In this document: positions 15,428 through 22,144 of the stretch, in pieces | Position numbering within the stretch: the first letter of the stretch is position 1 | How the letters are laid out: the number at the start of each line of letters is the position of its first letter | Source: JAAFIP01 sp043721235 | GTDB lineage: Bacteria; Pseudomonadota; Gammaproteobacteria; Burkholderiales; Burkholderiaceae_C | DNA: 22,144 nt | Reading direction: 5' to 3' | NCBI GenBank assembly: GCA_043721235.1 | Contig: JAYSRE010000203.1 | Span: forward strand, 1-22,144 | Notes under the pieces: generated by a model | Seen by the model: the letters and a program-made list of their open reading frames with translations, nothing else | Databases searched by the model: none | What the model was told of the DNA's origin: nothing | Position numbers and translations under genes: made by a program

Positions 15428-15470
15428 ATAGCTAACTATTCAGCATTTCCTTGGGCGACAGCCCACTTTT
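15424..15470. repeat. Dispersed intergenic repeat, copy 2
   Basis: Same orientation as 9189-9234, with the identical 17-bp core AGCATTTCCTTGGGCGA at 15442-15458. It includes the alaA stop codon and fills most of the gap to hom, ending 15 bp before the hom start. Confidence 0.7.
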
Positions 15471-15485
15471 ACTCTTAAAAATACC

Positions 15486-16820
15486 ATGAAAAACATCCAA
15501 GTAGGCCTGTTAGGCATCGGCACCGTGGGCAGCGGCGTATTTACTGTATTGCAACGCAATTTTGACGAGATCACCCGCCGTGCGGGCCGCGGTATCGAGA
15601 TCACCATGGTGGCTGACCTGGACACTGCGCGCGCGGAGCAAGCAGTAAGTGCTGCAGTAGGCGGCAAAGTGCAAGTGGTGTCTGATGCCCGCGCCGTAAT
15701 AGCCAACCCCGACATCGATATCGTCATCGAGCTGATCGGTGGCTACGGCATTGCCAAGGCGCTGGTGCTAGAGGCCATTGCCGCAGGCAAACACGTGGTC
15801 ACCGCCAACAAAGCGCTGTTGGCGGTGCACGGCACCGAGATATTTTTGGCTGCCGAAGCCAAAGGCGTGATGGTGATGTTTGAGGCGGCAGTAGCAGGCG
15901 GCATTCCCATCATCAAGGCCCTGCGCGAGGGCTTAACCGCCAACCGCATTCAGTGGATTGCAGGCATTATCAACGGCACCACCAACTTTATTTTGAGCGA
16001 GATGCGCAGCAAAGGCCTGGACTTTAGCGTGGTGCTCAAAGAAGCGCAGCGCTTGGGATACGCCGAGGCCGATCCCACCTTTGACATCGAGGGCGTAGAC
16101 GCAGCGCACAAAGCCACCATCATGGCATCAATAGGTTTTGGCATACCGGTACAGTTTGACAAAGCATATGTTGAAGGCATTACCAAGCTGACCGCCACCG
16201 ACATTAAATATGCTGAGCAGCTGGGCTACCGCATCAAGCTGTTGGGCATCAGCAAACGCAGAGACAACGGAATTGAGCTGCGCGTGCACCCCACGCTGGT
16301 GCCCAACAAACGCCTGATTGCCAACGTAGAAGGCGCGATGAATGCCGTGGTGGTGCAGGGCGACGCTGTAGGCACCACGCTGTACTACGGCAAAGGCGCA
16401 GGCTCCGAACCCACTGCCAGCGCCGTGATCGCCGATTTAGTCGACATTACCCGCATGGCCACAGCCACCGCCGCCCAGCGCGTGCCCGCCCTGGCTTTTC
16501 AGCCAGGGTCGATGAGCGCATCGCCCGTGCTGCCGATGGGCGATGTCGTCACCTCGTACTACCTGCGCCTAAGCGTCGCCGACGAAGCAGGCGTTCTAGC
16601 CCAAGTGACCAGCATTGTGGCCAACGCAGGTATCAGCATAGACGCTGTGCTGCAACGCGAAGCCGACGAAGTAGGCGGCGAGGGCGCAACATCTACCGAT
16701 TTGATTATTTTGACCCATGACTGTGTTGAATCCACCATGAACGCAGCTATGGCGCAAATGCAAGCATTAAAAACGGTGCTGGCACCGATTGTGCGGATTC
16801 GCAAAGAAGAGTTGGCTTAA
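15486..16820 (+). CDS. hom: Homoserine dehydrogenase
   Basis: 444 aa, the usual length for monofunctional Hom with a C-terminal ACT domain. It reduces aspartate semialdehyde to homoserine, the branch to threonine and methionine. The NAD(P)-binding loop GLLGIGTVGSGV is at about 8-19. The substrate domain holds AGIINGTTNFILSEM and the catalytic-region stretch GYAEADPTFDIEGVDAAHK. The ACT domain (about 357-430) begins YYLRLSVADEAGVLAQVTSI and probably mediates threonine feedback. No Shine-Dalgarno sequence is visible before the ATG. thrC, which I recall directly after hom in many relatives, does not follow here. Confidence 0.95.
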   Translation: MKNIQVGLLGIGTVGSGVFTVLQRNFDEITRRAGRGIEITMVADLDTARAEQAVSAAVGGKVQVVSDARAVIANPDIDIVIELIGGYGIAKALVLEAIAAGKHVVTANKALLAVHGTEIFLAAEAKGVMVMFEAAVAGGIPIIKALREGLTANRIQWIAGIINGTTNFILSEMRSKGLDFSVVLKEAQRLGYAEADPTFDIEGVDAAHKATIMASIGFGIPVQFDKAYVEGITKLTATDIKYAEQLGYRIKLLGISKRRDNGIELRVHPTLVPNKRLIANVEGAMNAVVVQGDAVGTTLYYGKGAGSEPTASAVIADLVDITRMATATAAQRVPALAFQPGSMSASPVLPMGDVVTSYYLRLSVADEAGVLAQVTSIVANAGISIDAVLQREADEVGGEGATSTDLIILTHDCVESTMNAAMAQMQALKTVLAPIVRIRKEELA

Positions 16821-16908
16821 GACTAACCCTTATGTAGGCTTTCATCGGTTGCAAAAACCGTAGAGTCAGTTTTTATAAAGTGACTGTCCCGACCTGCCAA
16901 CAAATCTG

Positions 16909-16941
16909 CTTTGCATAGTGTCGCTCTGCAAAGGGCTTTTT
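16909..16941 (+). terminator. Possible terminator after hom
   Basis: CTTTGCA (16909-16915) pairs with TGCAAAG (16927-16933) around 11 nt, followed by GGC and TTTTT. The gap before the T-run makes it weaker than a canonical terminator. Between 16821 and 16909 there is also a small CGGTT/AACCG hairpin but no gene. Confidence 0.4.
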
Positions 16942-16959
16942 AGTATCAAAAGCAAGGTA

Positions 16960-16986
16960 TGTGCAGGCCACGCAGCGACCTGCACA
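16960..16986 (-). terminator. Possible terminator after the fasciclin gene
   Basis: TGTGCAGG (16960-16967) and CCTGCACA (16979-16986) form an 8-bp stem, 18 bp past the fasciclin stop when read on the minus strand. The T-rich stretch that follows (TTGCTTTT) starts a few bases later, so the call is tentative. Confidence 0.4.
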
Positions 16987-17003
16987 CAAGCTTTGCAGCC
17001 CAA

Positions 17004-17459
17004 TTATTTTGGCATGATCACTTTGTCAATCGCGTGGATCACGCCGTTGTCTGCAGCTACGTCTGCGGCTACCACTTTGGCACCGTTGACCTTAACACCG
17101 CCTTTAGTAGACAGGGTGACCATACCGCCTTGCACGGTTTTCACTTTGCCAGCTTTCACATCGGCGGCCATGACTTTGCCAGCTACCACGTGGTAAGTGA
17201 GGATTTTGGTCAAAGCGGCTTTGTCTTTGAGCAAAGCGTCTAGTTTGGCTTTAGGGATTTTGGCAAATGCTTCGTCGGTGGGTGCAAACACGGTAAATGG
17301 GCCAGGGCCTTTGAGTGTGTCTACCAAACCAGCGGCTTGCACTGCAGCTACCAGAGTTTTAAAGTTGCCTGCGCCTACTGCAGTGTCCACAATGTCGGCT
17401 GCCATGGCCGAGAAGGTGGTGCCGACGGTGAGTACTAATGCAATGAGAGATTTCTTCAT
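17004..17459 (-). CDS. Exported fasciclin (FAS1) domain protein
   Basis: 151 aa. A signal peptide (MKKSLIALVLTVGTTFSAMA) is followed by one FAS1 domain that fills the mature protein: DIVDTAVGAGNFKTL at the start, the H1 motif FTVFAPTDEAFAKIP at about 57-71, and the closing HAIDKVIMPK, equivalent to the H2 end. FAS1 proteins act in adhesion or, in some bacteria, bind small ligands or stress signals. AAGGAA lies 7 nt before the ATG. The gene stands alone, convergent with hom and divergent from metC, with about 280 bp of AT-rich upstream DNA in which I see no clear promoter. Confidence 0.92.
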   Translation of the reverse strand: MKKSLIALVLTVGTTFSAMAADIVDTAVGAGNFKTLVAAVQAAGLVDTLKGPGPFTVFAPTDEAFAKIPKAKLDALLKDKAALTKILTYHVVAGKVMAADVKAGKVKTVQGGMVTLSTKGGVKVNGAKVVAADVAADNGVIHAIDKVIMPK

Positions 17460-17741
17460 TTGGAATTCCTTGGTTAATTTGAGAATAACTACGTCGTTTT
17501 ACAACGTGGCTTGAATGTAAACTAAATAGTAATTAACTAAACTTTGTGGTTATTAATTAAACAACCAATTTCAAATAGTTACCACTGTGACAGGCGCATG
17601 AAGCTGTAGTAGCCCTAAGTTGCTGCGCCTCTGCTAAAGCCCGCCGAGCTGAAATAAGCGTCGCCAGGTGCGCAGCTCAAATAGCTAACGGGAGTTTTCA
17701 GGCCTGCCAGCGCGGAGCCGATTTGCAATTACGATAAGCCC

Positions 17742-19043
17742 ATGACACAGCCCACCACCCAGCCGACCACCCAGCCGATCACCCACCTCATCCACCACCC
17801 CTACCAGCCGCCCGCCACCTTTGCCGCGCCGCAGGTGGCCGTGCACAAGGCATCTACGGTTATTTTCCCTAATGTTGCGGCCATGCGCACGCGCGAGTGG
17901 AAGGACAAGTCGGGCTACACCTACGGCCTGCACGGCACACCCACTACGTTTATGCTGGAAGAGCGTATTGCCACGCTAGAAGGCGGCTTGCAATGCTTGC
18001 TGGTGCCCAGCGGCTTGGCAGCCATAGCCAACGTAGACTTTGCGCTGTTGGCCACTGGCGACGAGCTGCTGATTCCCGACAACGCCTATGGCCCCGGCAA
18101 GGTGCTGGCTGCAGGCGAACTGGCGCAGTTTGGCATTACCCACCGCTACTACGACAGCATGGACGCAGCTGATTTGGCCGCAAAAATCACCCACAAAACC
18201 AAGCTGGTGTGGCTAGAAGCGCCGGGCTCGGTGACGATGGAGTTCCCCGACTTGATTGCGCTGGTCAAGGTGTGCAAAGCGCGCGGCGTGCTGTGCGCGC
18301 TAGACAATACCTGGGGTGCGGGTTTGGCTTTCAATGCGTTTGACTTGGAGCGCTCGGGCGGTGCACAAGCGCAGGTAGCTGCCAACGCACTGGGCGTTGA
18401 CATCAGCATCCAAGCCTTGACCAAATACCCCAGCGGTGGCGGCGACGTGCTGATGGGCAGCGTGGTCACCCGTGATCCAGCACTGGCCCTGAAAATCAAG
18501 CTCACTCACATGCGCATGGGCACGGGCGTGGCGGCCAATGACGTGGAGCTGGTGCTGCGCAACCTGCCCAGCATTGCGCTGCGCTACCGTGCACACGACC
18601 TGGCTGCGCGCACCCTGGCCACGTGGCTGCAAACCCGCCCTGAGGTAGAGGTGGTGCTGCACCCAGCGCTGCCCGGTGCACCTGGAAATTTACAATGGAA
18701 ACAGCTGTGCGCCCAAGGAAATGCTGCACAAGCAGCTATGAATACTGAAGCAAGCAACCGCCATTTTCATGGCTTGGCTGCAGGGCTGTTTAGCATCGTC
18801 TTCAAACCGCAGTACACCAGCGCGCAAGTCGATGCGTTTTGCGACGCGTTAACATTGTTCAAGCTAGGCTACTCGTGGGGCGGCCACTTAAGTCTTGTGG
18901 TACCGTATAACATCTTGAATATGCGTGATGCCACCGTAGCCCACTGGCCCTACCGAGGCACCTTGGCGCGCTTTAGCATTGGGCTGGAAGATGTGCGCGA
19001 CTTGCAGGCTGATATGCTACAAGCTATGGGTGCTTTGGGCTAG
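17742..19043 (+). CDS. metC: Cystathionine beta-lyase
   Basis: 433 aa, a Cys/Met-metabolism PLP enzyme that splits cystathionine to homocysteine, ammonia and pyruvate. Evidence: FPNVAAMRTREW and YTYGLHGTPTT near the N-terminus, PSGLAAI at 89-95, LDNTWGAGLAF at 187-197, the PLP lysine Lys228 in QALTKYPSGGGDVLMG, and YSWGGHLSLVVP near the C-terminus. The start has a 12-bp tandem repeat giving TQPTTQPTTQP. Two short stretches look inserted relative to the family as I recall it: about 202-217 (LERSGGAQAQVAANAL) and about 326-344 (GNAAQAAMNTEASNRHFH), which together explain the length above the usual ~395-410. It works downstream of Hom in methionine synthesis. Confidence 0.9.
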   Translation: MTQPTTQPTTQPITHLIHHPYQPPATFAAPQVAVHKASTVIFPNVAAMRTREWKDKSGYTYGLHGTPTTFMLEERIATLEGGLQCLLVPSGLAAIANVDFALLATGDELLIPDNAYGPGKVLAAGELAQFGITHRYYDSMDAADLAAKITHKTKLVWLEAPGSVTMEFPDLIALVKVCKARGVLCALDNTWGAGLAFNAFDLERSGGAQAQVAANALGVDISIQALTKYPSGGGDVLMGSVVTRDPALALKIKLTHMRMGTGVAANDVELVLRNLPSIALRYRAHDLAARTLATWLQTRPEVEVVLHPALPGAPGNLQWKQLCAQGNAAQAAMNTEASNRHFHGLAAGLFSIVFKPQYTSAQVDAFCDALTLFKLGYSWGGHLSLVVPYNILNMRDATVAHWPYRGTLARFSIGLEDVRDLQADMLQAMGALG

Positions 19044-19091
19044 CGCCATAACCTCGCTGGCACTTAATGCCTAAAATTCAGGAGCGATCCG

Positions 19092-20735
19092 ATGCGCCAA
19101 CTACCGATCAGAATTTTGCAAGCAAGTTGTCTTTTGCTTGCGAGCTGCGGGGCTTCTGACCATACTGCGCCACCCGTAACCCTACCTGGTGCCAGCATCA
19201 CGCCCACTGCTGCCACTGCCCAACGGTTCACACCGAGCCCTGTGGCCTTGCCCAACATCCCCGCGCGGGAGTTTGTGGTGACTGCCTACGGCGCAGTACC
19301 CGACGATGCCAAGGACGACACCGCTGCTATTCAGGCAGGTATTGATGCGGTGGCTGCTGCAGGCGGTGGAACGCTGGTGTTTCCCCCAGGCCGCTATGAC
19401 ATAGCCATCAACAGCGCCACCCGCCGCGCACTTACTCTGGTACCCAAGCTGCGCATGCTGGCGCGCCCAGCGGGGCAAGCTACAGTGCGCCTTGCCGATA
19501 ATCAAATTGTGTACGAAAGCATCATGGCTACCTCAGCGTACCCCACGCGCCTGGACGATGCAGAATTCATCGGCATGACCTTTGATGCCAACGGGCTCAA
19601 TAACCCCGTGCGCGATCCTGCTGAGACGAATGGCGATGCCCCCATGCAAAAGGCCAATCCTACGCTGCGCTACGTTATACGCAGCTTTGCAGGAAACCGC
19701 GTGAGGGTGACTGACTGCACGTTTACCAACAACGACAATGGCAACACGCTGTCTTTTAACGGTGTGGATGCCGGTGACATTACCATCGAGAAATCGCGCT
19801 TTACGAATGTTGGCGGTGCGCTCATTGACCACGACCATTCCAGTATCTATACCTTCGCGCGCCGTGTCATCATCGCCAACAATGTGTTTAAAAGCCGCAA
19901 CGGTGCGGGCACGCTAGGTGCCCGCACCGCCTTTGAAACACATGACGATGACGTAGACGTGCGCGACAATGTGATTGACGGCTTTTTGCAAGGCACCAAC
20001 ATTGTGGGCCGCGCATCGTCCCCCTCGCGCCAGCTGTACCGTAACAACCGCTTCATTGAGGTTGCAGTGGGAATCAATATCTGGCCGCTCAATGACAAGC
20101 CCTTAAGTGCGGGTGCCCCTGCGTTTGCTGACCTGACCATTGCCAGCAACACGATCAACCTGAATACAGACGCTTGGCGCGCCTCACCTGCGTTTGTCAT
20201 CAATCAGCCCGGGGGCATTCATTTTGAAACCGATGTTGCAGACGGGCGTCTTGCACGCTTGGACATCCTGGACAACCGCATCAGCTTTGACACTTTTACC
20301 GGCAAAGCGGCCGACAGCGACCGTTACTCTGCGGGCATTGATCTGCGGGGCGTAGAAGGTAAGCTTGCCATCACCACACTTAATGTGGCTCGTAACACCA
20401 TCACCAACAGCATCGGCCCCGGCATTTTAAGTGCCGCGCTGGTGGGCGGCAACGAAGCCTCTGTAATAGGTTCCAACACTTTAGTTAATGCTGGACGTGG
20501 GCTTAACCTGCGTGGAGAGGGCGACCCCTTGCGGGCAGGTATCGTCATCGCGGGCGCGCCTGGCAATCTGTCAATCACTGGTAATAACGCCGTCTCCAGC
20601 ACATCGCCCGCCAGCACGCTGTTTGGAGTGGTACTGGCTTCTAATTGCCTTGGCTATTGCGCAGTGGCTAGCAACACGTCAACGGGTTTGCAACAACTGC
20701 TGCTGGTTAAAGGCACGGGCTGGACAACGCCTTAA
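19092..20735 (+). CDS. Right-handed beta-helix lipoprotein (pectate-lyase-like)
   Basis: 547 aa with AGGAG 7 nt before the ATG. The lipobox LASC (Cys19) shows a lipoprotein. Residues about 60-105 are the pectate-lyase-3/GH28-type entry to a parallel beta-helix: VVTAYGAVPDDAKDDTAAIQ and GGGTLVFPPGRYDI. The rest consists of short repeated strands with Asn ladders, such as TIEKSRFTNVGG, IIANNVFKSRNG, VDVRDNVIDGF and ITTLNVARNTITNS. It probably binds or cleaves a polysaccharide at the cell surface. I cannot identify catalytic residues or a substrate, and no other carbohydrate genes adjoin it. Confidence 0.8.
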   Translation: MRQLPIRILQASCLLLASCGASDHTAPPVTLPGASITPTAATAQRFTPSPVALPNIPAREFVVTAYGAVPDDAKDDTAAIQAGIDAVAAAGGGTLVFPPGRYDIAINSATRRALTLVPKLRMLARPAGQATVRLADNQIVYESIMATSAYPTRLDDAEFIGMTFDANGLNNPVRDPAETNGDAPMQKANPTLRYVIRSFAGNRVRVTDCTFTNNDNGNTLSFNGVDAGDITIEKSRFTNVGGALIDHDHSSIYTFARRVIIANNVFKSRNGAGTLGARTAFETHDDDVDVRDNVIDGFLQGTNIVGRASSPSRQLYRNNRFIEVAVGINIWPLNDKPLSAGAPAFADLTIASNTINLNTDAWRASPAFVINQPGGIHFETDVADGRLARLDILDNRISFDTFTGKAADSDRYSAGIDLRGVEGKLAITTLNVARNTITNSIGPGILSAALVGGNEASVIGSNTLVNAGRGLNLRGEGDPLRAGIVIAGAPGNLSITGNNAVSSTSPASTLFGVVLASNCLGYCAVASNTSTGLQQLLLVKGTGWTTP

Positions 20736-20756
20736 TTTTCACATGCCGTAGACAGC

Positions 20757-21344
20757 CTAAGCGTAGTTGGCCGGGAAGAAGTGCCGCTCTACCAGCTCTA
20801 TCAAAATATGCAGCACCTTGATGTGCAGCTCTTGCACCCGGTCGGCATACTGGCCCGCTGGCGTGCAAATGTACACGGTGCTTAACGCTTCAAGCTCGGA
20901 GTTGCGCCGCCCCGACAAGATGATGACCTTCATGCCCAGCTCTTTGGCTGTGCGCGCCGCACGAACCACGTTTTTGCTGGTGCCACTGGTAGTCAAAGCC
21001 AGCAGACAGCTGCCCGCGCGGCCATGCGCCTCGATGTAGCGGGAGAACACATGCTCATAGCCATAGTCATTGCCCACGCAGCTCATGTGGCTGGCATCGC
21101 TGATAGCGGCTGCGCCTAAAGCTGCACGGTCGTTGCGGTAGCGGCCAGTCAGCTCCTCGGCAAAGTGCATGGCATCGCACATCGAGCCGCCGTTGCCGCA
21201 AGAATACACATGGCCTTTGGCTTCAAATACTTCAATTAATGTCGCTGCAGCTTGCTCAATGCTGTGCAGTGCTTGTGTGTTGGAAATCAACGCGGTCAAG
21301 GCGCTGTGGGCTTCTTGCAGGCTGTGGGTAATATGGTTTTGCAT
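20757..21344 (-). CDS. gmhA: Sedoheptulose-7-phosphate isomerase GmhA
   Basis: 195 aa. The SIS-domain enzyme converts sedoheptulose 7-phosphate to D-glycero-D-manno-heptose 7-phosphate for LPS inner core. It aligns along its whole length with E. coli GmhA: SCGNGGSMCDAMHFAEELTG at 48-67, SHMSCVGNDYG, LTTSGTSKNVV, and YADRVQELHIKVLHILI. The metal/active-site residues correspond as His60, Glu64, Gln171 and His179. No other heptose genes adjoin it. The start at 21344 has no clear Shine-Dalgarno sequence. Confidence 0.92.
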   Translation of the reverse strand: MQNHITHSLQEAHSALTALISNTQALHSIEQAAATLIEVFEAKGHVYSCGNGGSMCDAMHFAEELTGRYRNDRAALGAAAISDASHMSCVGNDYGYEHVFSRYIEAHGRAGSCLLALTTSGTSKNVVRAARTAKELGMKVIILSGRRNSELEALSTVYICTPAGQYADRVQELHIKVLHILIELVERHFFPANYA

Positions 21345-21407
21345 AACGATGATTTTAAAGCGCTGCAGCGACGTTGCAGCGATTACAGTAACTATTACGG
21401 TGACGTT

Positions 21408-21692
21408 TTATCCCTGTGCTTGCAAGTCGTGCGCAAAATATACCCATTTACCATCAGCAAACACCACTTGCGTATGCAACGTCACGCGGCTGAACATGGT
21501 GATGGGTTGTTTGAACTGCACCATCTGCGCTGCCTCAGCCAGCTGCAAGTAAGCATCGCTTTTGAGCTTGGCTATGCCATTGTTAAAGGGCGTTACCCAA
21601 AACCTACAGATGACCTGTGACAGTGGTGCCGCGTCAGCGTGGCGCAGGCAGGCCACCAGAACTGTAATGAGGTTGCGTAACAGGTCAGACAT
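21408..21692 (-). CDS. Shortened thioesterase-like (4HBT-type) protein, possibly degraded
   Basis: 94 aa from the ATG at 21692 (a TTG at 21722 would add 10). MSDLLRNLITVLVACLRHAD, CRFWVTPFNNGIAKLKSD and AYLQLAEAAQ, then MVQFKQPITMFSRVTLHTQ and VVFADGKWVYFAHDL, resemble hot-dog-fold acyl-CoA thioesterase-like proteins of Burkholderiales as I recall them. Those proteins are near 160-180 aa and carry about 30 residues between LAEAAQ and the next strand. That part appears cleanly missing here, and the C-terminus is short. It may be a decayed but in-frame gene or a distinct short family. Confidence 0.5.
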   Translation of the reverse strand: MSDLLRNLITVLVACLRHADAAPLSQVICRFWVTPFNNGIAKLKSDAYLQLAEAAQMVQFKQPITMFSRVTLHTQVVFADGKWVYFAHDLQAQG

Positions 21693-21720
21693 AGCGCTGT
21701 TGTGTTGATTAAAGAAAATC

Positions 21721-21869
21721 AAAATTTAACTTTTCTTAAGCCGTTTTAAGCAGTATTTAAAAACACTTTTTAACAAAAATAACAAATTTTCCTCTTGTGA
21801 ATATTTAATTTCCGTTAAATTCGCATTGGAAATGCAATCAAGTTTTAAATAGCATCCCCAGGGAACACA
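21721..21869 (+). promoter_or_regulatory. AT-rich region with helically phased TTAA steps
   Basis: TTAA occurs at 21726, 21736, 21746, 21757 and 21770, then 21805, 21815 and 21845, with spacings of 10, 10, 11, 13, 35, 10 and 30 bp. Most fall on the same helical face. The region is far richer in A/T than its flanks and precedes the partial ORF at 21870. It is likely curved or nucleoid-protein-bound regulatory DNA; I cannot pick a specific -35/-10 pair. Confidence 0.5.
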
Positions 21870-22144
21870 TTGAAATCAATTTCAAATACAGCCGACGCTG
21901 CAGTGTCAGAGCAGTTTCTGACATCTATTACCGCGCCCAGCGCCAGTGGTTTGGTTGCACTTAGTTTATTGGCGCGTTTGCACCACATCAGCACTGATGC
22001 ACACACCTTAAGCCATCAGCTTAGTTTGCCGTCTGGGCGTGATGTAACGGGAGTGTCAGCATTTCTGTGTGTGAGGCGGCTTAGGGTTTATCCACGCAGG
22101 TGTGCGCTTGTGGGTAACGCGCGGCCCTTCAAGGCCGCACGCGC
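21870..22144 (+). CDS. Partial ORF, possible N-terminus of a type I secretion ABC transporter
   Basis: At least 91 codons open to the window end, from a TTG at 21870 with AGGGA 5 nt upstream. The stretch SASGLVALSLLARLHHIST near residues 28-46, and the following AHTLSHQL, resemble the degenerate peptidase-C39-like N-terminal domain of type I secretion ATPases. After about residue 62 the frame (AFLCVRRLRVYPRRC) no longer looks like that family and crosses a GC-rich palindrome. A frameshift, repeat insertion or assembly edge is possible. The assignment is tentative. Confidence 0.4.
   Translation, partial: MKSISNTADAAVSEQFLTSITAPSASGLVALSLLARLHHISTDAHTLSHQLSLPSGRDVTGVSAFLCVRRLRVYPRRCALVGNARPFKAAR
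22121..22138. repeat. GC-rich palindrome at the right edge
   Basis: GCGGCC (22121-22126) and GGCCGC (22133-22138) flank CTTCAA, with further partly matching GCGC on both sides. It is the last structure before the window ends and falls inside the open partial ORF. Confidence 0.5.

Noticed and set aside
17492..17507. CGTCGTTTTACAACGT matches the start of E. coli lacZ as carried in cloning vectors, suggesting vector contamination.
   Set aside because: The match stops after 16 bases on both sides and the flanks are ordinary upstream DNA of the fasciclin gene. Its partial palindromy (ACGTCGT/ACAACGT) makes a chance or operator-like origin more plausible.

Overview
This 22.1 kb window reads as a chromosomal segment of a betaproteobacterium, most likely a Comamonadaceae member (Rhodoferax/Polaromonas/Limnohabitans type). 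The evidence is the protein types, the gene order peroxiredoxin - phoH and Mth938-like - alaA - hom, and short dispersed repeats around AAATAGCT and AGCATTTCCTTGGGCGA. This placement rests on recall, not a search. Both ends are repeat-like: a perfect hairpin at bases 1-70 and a GC-rich palindrome at 22121-22138. The window may therefore be a contig that stopped at repeats.

Layout. (1) 1-304: no gene; two inverted copies of a ~38 bp core, each inside its own long hairpin. (2) 305-3203: propionyl-CoA/acyl-CoA carboxylase alpha subunit, a small cupin and a VOC (methylmalonyl-CoA-epimerase-like) protein, consistent with a propionate-to-methylmalonyl-CoA unit. (3) 3206-6665: an accessory-looking block with an SNase-fold nuclease on the minus strand, divergent from an exported caspase-like protease that overlaps a DUF2145-type exported protein; the divergent promoter carries an inverted repeat. 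(4) 6679-9142: mnmH (tRNA selenation) and tesA on the minus strand. tesA starts on the same CCATGG as a divergent LolD/YbbA-type ABC ATPase. (5) 9250-11782, minus strand: PIN-PhoH ATPase and a PrxQ/Bcp peroxiredoxin. Between them lies a complete small transcription unit (promoter, structured leader, terminator) that could be an sRNA or a phoH attenuator. (6) 12037-14087, minus strand: a large lipoprotein and an Mth938-fold protein. (7) 14177-16820: alaA and hom (alanine and threonine/methionine synthesis). (8) 17004-20735: fasciclin-domain exported protein (minus), cystathionine beta-lyase and a beta-helix lipoprotein. (9) 20757-22144: gmhA and a shortened thioesterase-like gene on the minus strand, then an AT-rich region with helically phased TTAA steps ahead of a TTG-initiated partial ORF that may be the N-terminus of a type I secretion ATPase.

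Most genes are ordinary housekeeping genes. The parts worth attention are the hairpin-core repeats at the left edge, the nuclease/caspase/DUF2145 block, the 87-nt transcription unit before phoH, and the phased AT-rich region near the right edge. No tRNA, rRNA, CRISPR array or transposase gene was seen.
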